Origin: Angomonas deanei
Taxonomy: Eukaryota; Euglenozoa; Kinetoplastea; Trypanosomatida; Trypanosomatidae
Assembly (NCBI GenBank): GCA_903995115.1
Contig: LR877156.1
Span: 682,001-746,000, forward strand
Length of the DNA stretch: 64,000 bases
Direction of reading: 5' to 3'
The first letter of the stretch is position 1; each line of letters begins with the position of its first letter. This document shows positions 58,843 through 64,000 of this stretch, in pieces. The notes under the pieces are model-generated. The model made no database searches and was not told the DNA's origin. It saw only the letters and a list, made by a program, of their open reading frames with translations. Position numbers and translations under genes: made by a program.

Positions 58843-61525
58843 ATGACTGAAGATGCCCCAAAGATTTTTGATGGCTCTTCGCCCAATGCAAGAGACGCCG
58901 CTTTACTGATTTGCGAGAAGGTTATTATATAGTGTTCTGGACGTCGTGATGGAAGACGCAGTTCTATACGAAAAGGTAACCATGTGGTTTTTGAACGTTG
59001 TATCCCAACAGTGTGATCCGTTCTCAAGAGGTGCTTCTTATTCTCCGCCGACTTTACCAATGAACTCGGAGTGCGAGGTCGATATTCGAAAGGCTTTTGA
59101 ATGCATCGATTTGGGCGAAAACGTGCCAATGGCAGCCAACGAATTGAGCCCATGCCCGCCGCGATCTGATGAAGGGATGCTTTTATTTTCGGAAATGACG
59201 GATATTTTTGCCAAATATGAAGGCCATCGGGATTTGGTAATTGGAAAGCTCATAGACATATTGGATGACACCGAGTCAGGCCTGGACATTTCCTTTCTGG
59301 ACAGATTGTTCAACCCCGTCACTCTGTCGGACAGTGACGCTGCATCCGCTCTCGGCAGTGCAACGCGCGGGTTTCACGTGCTTGCTGGGGTAATGTGGAG
59401 CTGTGCAACTTTTGAGTATCAGTGCAGCATTGTTAGGCAGGTGAGACAGTGGAGGGTGGCCGTAGGATCTGACTCATGGCACAAGACCGCCTGCCCTGGA
59501 AGCAAACACGTTCATGTGATTTTAAATCTTGGGAACGCTGTGTCGACCATACGCGGTTTTTTTGAGGGCTCCAACGCGGGACAGTCGAATGGTGCACCGT
59601 GCGTTTGCCCGAACTCCAGCGGCCTGCCATTGGCCAATTCTCTAGCTACCTTGCTCCGCTCCCAGGGGCATACCCAAGAAAAGGGGGCTGCGGAGGTGAA
59701 AAACGTCGGGGCACGGACCGTACTGTACAACATCACGTCAGGGATGCTCATGTATGTACAGTTTTATCTCAGTATTCGTTCTTTGAGCGCCGCCCGACGG
59801 TGCGCCCGCATGGCGATCCAGGTCAGCGGTCAGCTCCAGGCGGATGAAATTATTGCCCTGTCCCACTACACTTACTTTAATGTGAACCTGTGCGGGGGCC
59901 TCGTGAGCGAAGCAGCCGATAGCATTTCCATCGCCCTGCAAATATCCACTTCAAGAAAGAGAAATGGAGAAGCGAATATATGCAGCTTGTGCTACTTTGG
60001 CGCTGCTCACTTGCTTCTCCTGCATCCATCTGCCGCTGGGGCTCCTCTGCGTACTTTGTTGACTGGATCCGTTTCCTCTAAAATCCCCGCAAGCAAGCAA
60101 CAGAAGACGTCTGAACTTTCAGAGATGTCTACTGCTCCCTTAATTGCCGTGGAGCAGAACACCTCTCAAACCGTCCGGCAAGCTATTTACTCGTCAGAGA
60201 GGGAAGCTGGCGCGTTAAAGGGCCCCGAGTTGTGGACGGAGGTTTGCCTCTCCGTGTCGAGAAAGACGTTGCTGCTCATTGGGTCCATTTACGGAATGGT
60301 GTGTGTTCCGCTCAACCTCGATGAACACACCATCTCTCGTCTGGCCCATCGTGTTTGTGACGAGCGAGGGGGAGCTTCCGTTTACGGGATGAATGCTCTC
60401 TACTGCAAAGAGGCACTTTTGATGGAGTTGGTTCGCCATTGCGCCTACGCGGCGCTCCTGACGGAGGAGGGCCTGCTGTTATCGCTGGTGGATCCCATCC
60501 AAATTCTGACAGACTTCTGCGCTGCTGTAAAGTCCGTATACGCGTCAGCGAGTGTCTCCGCTGTTGTGGAGGCCAACGTCTTTTACGCTTGTGTTCTTCG
60601 TTACCTTGTGGCGTGCGCTTTGGAACGGGACGGGTACTGCGCGCTGGCCTACGAAGCACTTACCGGGTTAGTAGAAAGATTGAGTGTGTCCTGCTCCTCT
60701 GACTCGTCTGCGGGGGGAGGGGAGGGTTCTTTTTGGCTCTCCGATCACTTGATGCTTCTGTCTTTCATTCAAATGAGACGTGCCGGCCTCGCGGTTTACC
60801 TGGGTGTGTCGGAGGATATCCAACGGTCTGCCGTGGCCCTTGATGAATTGTGCTCGTCCTATAACTTTATTTTTGGCATTCTGGTATCTCAACTACTAGA
60901 GGCCCACCAGCTGCAGGTGAATGGGTGCCACGCTGCCGCGCTGTCGTTTCTCGACAAGACTATATCTTCGGCGAGCAGGATTGGGATAGAGGTTGTTATT
61001 TCCCGTGGATTAAAATTGAAAGTGTTATCCTTCTCATTCCTGACCGAATGGCCAAAAAGCATCGCCACCCTTGAAAAGTTATCCAACACCGCGACCAACG
61101 ACGTTTCTTTTGTCGCTGCCCTCGTCAACGCGGAGGTGGAAATCCTCCTTCAGTCCAACACCCTCGAATCGACCAACGCGGCGAACTTGCTGGGCGATTT
61201 GGAGAAATTGCTCACACCCAATTACTTGAACCCGCACAATTCGTACGAATCCAATCTGAAGAATCTGACGAAGATGAGAGTGTCGCATCGCGATATTGTA
61301 GCACTGTATGCCACGACGATCCGCGTACTCACCCTCCTCGCACACTTCGATCCAGAAAAGTACACACCACTCAAAAGACGTTTGCTAAACCAACTAAAGG
61401 AGGCGGCACGCTCCCTGGAACGTAGACACTTATACCGAGGGTGTGGGAGTGGCATAGCCAATTTACCTTCTAAAATACTATACGAGGCACTTTTACACGA
61501 TGAATTGAGCAAGTTAGTGAAATAG
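58843..61525 (+). CDS. Large helical-repeat (TPR-like) protein, one frame shift near the N-terminus
   Basis: The main frame (first ATG at 58949) encodes 858 residues of mostly helical text with Ala/Leu-rich repeats, for example A-A-R-R-C-A-R-M-A-I-Q-V-S-G and A-A-L-S-F-L-D-K-T-I-S-S-A. The preceding frame, starting at 58843 after a clean pyrimidine tract and ACAG, reads M-T-E-D-A-P-K-I-F-D-G-S-S-P-N-A-R-D-A-A and stops at 58932. One base less in ATATA near 58925-58930 would join it as K-V-I-Y-S-V-L-D-V-V-M-E-D. The size and TPR-like pairs recall anaphase-promoting-complex subunit 5, but I could not confirm a signature, so function is left open. Confidence 0.55.
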
Positions 61526-61706
61526 AGTGTTTTTTTTAACATCCCATAGATTATCATCTACACGACCCCGACTCTTTTTTTTTTTTCTTTCTGTTCCCTC
61601 CGCTAAATGCGGTTTTTGGATGCTTTTTCGATTACCCCCTCTGACTAATTTTTTTTTTCCTACCTTCCTTTCTCCCCCTCTAAAAGCAATCGCGTCTCTC
61701 TTTTCC

Positions 61707-62111
61707 ATGTCGCGCGAAAGTGTCGACAAGGTTGCCCAATCGGCGCAAAAATTTCGGTTGGTGTATTATGGAAAGCTGGATAACCGAAGTGAACGCCACC
61801 TAATCATGAATTATTATGATCCCAACATCCAAGATCTATGCGAATGGAACGGACACAAGCTCAACTATAATGGCTTACAGCAGTACCTCAGCCAACTAGA
61901 GAATACCAAGCACGAAATTGATTCTCTGGATGCACAACCTCTTCCAGGAAACGAGGGCTCAGATTCCTTTATTCTTGTTGTTCACGGAAAAGTAACATAC
62001 AACGACGAACACAAGCGCGAGTTCTACCAACGGATGATCATCCGAAAAGAGGGAAACGAGGACAAGTATTTTGTAATCAATGACTATTACCGTTGGCTTT
62101 CTGAACCCTAA
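61707..62111 (+). CDS. NXT1/p15-like mRNA-export cofactor (Mtr2 functional counterpart)
   Basis: A 134-residue NTF2-fold protein. It tracks human NXT1: A-x2-F-x2-V-Y-Y-G-K-L-D-N-R near the start, C-E-W-N-G-H-K-L-N-Y-N-G-L-Q-Q-Y-L (compare V-W-N-G-N-x-V), S-L-D-A-Q-P-L-P, I-L-V-V-H-G-K-V-T-Y, and R-E-F-Y-Q-R-M-I. NXT1/Mtr2 dimerises with Mex67/NXF1 to carry mRNA through the nuclear pore; kinetoplastids use the same pair. NTF2 itself is a little shorter and lacks the F-x2-V-Y-Y start. The ATG at 61707 follows a pyrimidine-rich leader. Confidence 0.75.
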   Translation: MSRESVDKVAQSAQKFRLVYYGKLDNRSERHLIMNYYDPNIQDLCEWNGHKLNYNGLQQYLSQLENTKHEIDSLDAQPLPGNEGSDSFILVVHGKVTYNDEHKREFYQRMIIRKEGNEDKYFVINDYYRWLSEP

Positions 62112-62323
62112 AAACAGGCGGCACACGCCCTTCTTTTTTTCTGAAATTCTAATTCATTGATAAGAGTCGTACTCACTCGAAAAATCGTACTAACCAAATA
62201 CATCCTCGGCGACGAAGAAGGCAGGGTTAAAATGAACTCCCTTTTTTTTTTTTTAAAAAAAAAAAAGTATTTATTCTTTGGTCTCTCTCTCTTCTTCTTT
62301 TTTTTTTTTCTGTTCTTTTAAGG

Positions 62324-62743
62324 ATGAACGCCGCCAAGAAGTATTTTCTTTGTGCTTTGACGGTGCTTTTGCTGTCATGTCTTACCAACGCCAAAGAGGC
62401 CACACGGGTGGTTTTGTTAACCCCGGACAATATTAATGAATACCTGACCGACCCCCAAGAAAAGTATGTTTTTGTGCTTTACTGCGTGAAGTGGTCAAAG
62501 ACATGCAACACGGCCATCACGATGTGGGACAGACTTTCGATGAGTCAGTCGCGTAAAAGAAACTACAAGCATTTCACAGCCGCATTCCTTGACGGGGAAA
62601 AGTACCCGGCCCTCGTCTCCAAAATGGGCATCACCGGGTTTCCCACCATGATGTATTATACTCCGCTCGAGCCGCAGGGCATCGAATACAACAGCATTCT
62701 TGAAGTTGCCTTATTGGACAGTTTCGTTTTTCAGTTCACATGA
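62324..62743 (+). CDS. Secreted thioredoxin-like protein with incomplete active site
   Basis: A 139-residue protein with a signal peptide (about 1-23) and a single thioredoxin fold. The active-site position reads V-K-W-S-K-T-C in place of W-C-G-H-C, so only the second cysteine remains. The cis-proline motif G-F-P-T-M-M is kept. Such one-cysteine folds act as chaperones or as PDI-like binding domains, not as oxidoreductases. Probably resident in the secretory pathway, though no KDEL-type end is seen (it ends F-V-F-Q-F-T). ATG follows a long T-rich tract. Confidence 0.7.
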   Translation: MNAAKKYFLCALTVLLLSCLTNAKEATRVVLLTPDNINEYLTDPQEKYVFVLYCVKWSKTCNTAITMWDRLSMSQSRKRNYKHFTAAFLDGEKYPALVSKMGITGFPTMMYYTPLEPQGIEYNSILEVALLDSFVFQFT

Positions 62744-63015
62744 CGCGAACGGAAGCCGCCCTTTTTTTTTTTTAAAGGCACACCTTCTCTTCTTGATGCC
62801 TTTTAGAGTTGTGTTTTTATTCAACAGAATGCTGGGCCGTAATTCATTGCACTTCTGTACCCTACTTCTTCTCCTTTCGGTCTCTGTCTCTCTTTTTTTT
62901 TTTTTTTGTCGCACAGCATCCGAATACTCTTACAGCACTGCTGCTAATAGTTGAGGTATTGCTTTTTTTTTTCTTCTTTTTCTTTCCTTTCCCGTTTTTT
63001 CCGTCTCCTACTGAA

Positions 63016-64000
63016 ATGAAACGAGTTGATACAACGAAACCACAACCCCCTGGACCCCGTGATAAATTGCCGACCCAGGATAAGCCCAAGACCGTTGCGG
63101 CCGCCGGCGGGAAATCTGCCCCAACGAAAGCTGCGGGTATCCCCAGCGGGACTGAAGGTAAAGCCGTCGACAACCCCGACCCCACGAAAAAGAAGGGCCT
63201 CTTTGCTGGCCTCATGAACCGAGTGAACGATGTGGGGAACAGTGACGAGTCGGACAACGACTCCTCAGCCGACGACGATGACGACGACGATGACTGGCTG
63301 ACTCTGGACGATAACTCCACGGCAGTCCCCAGCGTGACGTCGGTGACCGTTCGTAACCAGATACTGCCCTCCTTCCTTAATGTCGAGGAAGAGAAGAACA
63401 TCCAGCGACAGATAAAGTTTGCCAAGTTTACGAAAAAAAAGATGAAAAAGACCAAAAAACTGATGAGAAAGCAGGTGAAGGCGGCGCGCCAGACCGCGGA
63501 CATTAATGAGGCCTTCCTGGCGTATGTCAACACCATACCCCCCGAAAATGTGTGTTTAAATAGTAGTGTGGAGCAGACCCTTCAGAGAGCACTTTCTACG
63601 CTGCGGGCTTTTAACGAGGGGAATCGCTTTACAGCATATAGCGAAAGCATCGAAAATATAGCAACTCAGTTGAAAGCTGTAGAAGAGCACGCCAAATTAT
63701 TGTCCGCCACCGGCAAGGATCGCAGAAATGCGAGAGATAAGCGTATTAAAGCGGAGTCCTCCGAAGTCGATGTGGCGGACGAGACACAGTACCAGAAAAA
63801 GGTGGAGGCGATTAATGCGTTCAAGGACAAGGACAAGCTGTACAAGGAGGAAAGCACCAGTTTTAAGGAACACTGCTCGGCCCAAATATTCCAAGCCGTT
63901 CGCAACGCTCTCCTTGAAAGCGCTAAATACCACGAGGCCATGGCGGCCAATTTGCGTCAATGCGCTCAGCTAAACGGAAACGGTCGGTACGTCCCGCAAA
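63016..64000 (+). CDS. Partial coiled-coil, BAR-like protein (3' end outside window)
   Basis: An open frame from the ATG at 63016 runs to the window edge, giving 328 residues without a stop. A Lys/Pro-rich disordered start (1-65) is followed by an acidic run (S-S-A-D-D-D-D-D-D-D-D-W), a basic helix (F-T-K-K-K-M-K-K-T-K-K-L), and then long helices with E-H-C-S-A-Q-I-F-Q-A-V-R-N-A-L-L-E-S-A and K-Y-H-E-A-M-A, reminiscent of BAR-domain proteins. The call is from pattern only. The minus-strand frame covering 62862-63536 is an antisense shadow. Confidence 0.5.
   Translation, partial: MKRVDTTKPQPPGPRDKLPTQDKPKTVAAAGGKSAPTKAAGIPSGTEGKAVDNPDPTKKKGLFAGLMNRVNDVGNSDESDNDSSADDDDDDDDWLTLDDNSTAVPSVTSVTVRNQILPSFLNVEEEKNIQRQIKFAKFTKKKMKKTKKLMRKQVKAARQTADINEAFLAYVNTIPPENVCLNSSVEQTLQRALSTLRAFNEGNRFTAYSESIENIATQLKAVEEHAKLLSATGKDRRNARDKRIKAESSEVDVADETQYQKKVEAINAFKDKDKLYKEESTSFKEHCSAQIFQAVRNALLESAKYHEAMAANLRQCAQLNGNGRYVPQ

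Noticed and set aside
6944-58932. Programmed ribosomal frameshifting as a general explanation for the split genes
   Set aside because: The shifts needed go in both directions, lie in different sequence contexts and hit unrelated housekeeping genes.
62862-63536. 224-codon minus-strand frame
   Set aside because: Antisense shadow of the plus-strand BAR-like gene; rich in Ser runs that are the complement of its acidic tract.
1-64000. tRNA, rRNA, spliced-leader RNA or CRISPR arrays
   Set aside because: I looked through the spacers on both strands for B-box-like and repeat-spacer patterns and saw none; a covariance-model scan would be more sensitive.
1-64000. Transposons, SIDER-like or viral remnants
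   Set aside because: No reverse transcriptase, integrase or transposase motif, target-site duplication or long terminal repeat was seen; repeats are limited to microsatellites and homopolymers.

Overview
This window reads as nuclear DNA of a flagellated kinetoplastid (Euglenozoa). The evidence is architectural and from gene content. About 30 intronless genes lie head-to-tail on the minus strand from 55.9 kb down to 0.3 kb, and a second unit runs on the plus strand from 56.15 kb to the window end. Genes are separated by short AT-rich spacers carrying long pyrimidine tracts on the coding strand, which is the layout of polycistronic transcription resolved by trans-splicing. The gene set includes leishmanolysin (GP63), a trypanosome-type GPI-phospholipase C, a globin-coupled adenylyl cyclase pair, an LRR dual-specificity phosphatase and an axonemal DRC2 subunit. 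Presence of DRC2 argues for a flagellum. I cannot name the species; a bodonid or an early-branching trypanosomatid would fit.

Layout of the minus-strand unit in transcription order (right to left): methyltransferase-like protein; NTF2-fold protein; Orc1/Cdc6 AAA+ ATPase; PPR-like protein; DRC2; FIST-like protein; PX/BAR-like protein; a giant ankyrin-IQ-cation-channel gene; two globin-globin-cyclase genes; small membrane protein; proteasome beta-3; RPB9; four-span membrane protein; an EEP phosphatase-acyl-CoA synthetase-pantothenate kinase fusion; RRM protein; LRR-DUSP; Mpv17-like protein; unknown; class V aminotransferase; histone H2B; two DHHC palmitoyltransferases; unknown; mitochondrial FAD glycerol-3-phosphate dehydrogenase; unknown two-span protein; a large Broad-minded-like protein; GP63; FAD synthase; two Elongin-C-like proteins; and a BCD1-like snoRNP assembly factor.

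The divergent strand switch (55,891-56,154) is a 264-bp GC-rich spacer with mirrored G-tracts and is the best candidate for a bidirectional Pol II start region. The plus-strand unit holds GPI-PLC, a zinc-ribbon protein, a large helical protein, an NXT1/p15 mRNA-export cofactor, a secreted thioredoxin-like protein and a 3'-truncated BAR-like protein.

The strongest observations are: (1) a tandem cyclase pair, each with two globin domains and an acylation-type N-terminus, of which one has lost four of six catalytic residues; (2) a 1,434-residue fusion that joins a sphingomyelinase-like domain, a degraded acyl-CoA synthetase and type II pantothenate kinase; (3) a roughly 2,000-residue ankyrin/IQ/multi-domain channel; and (4) about a dozen genes or gene parts split by single-base frame shifts, mostly at homopolymers and in both directions, which looks like long-read consensus error more than biology. 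No tRNA, rRNA, CRISPR or transposon was recognised.
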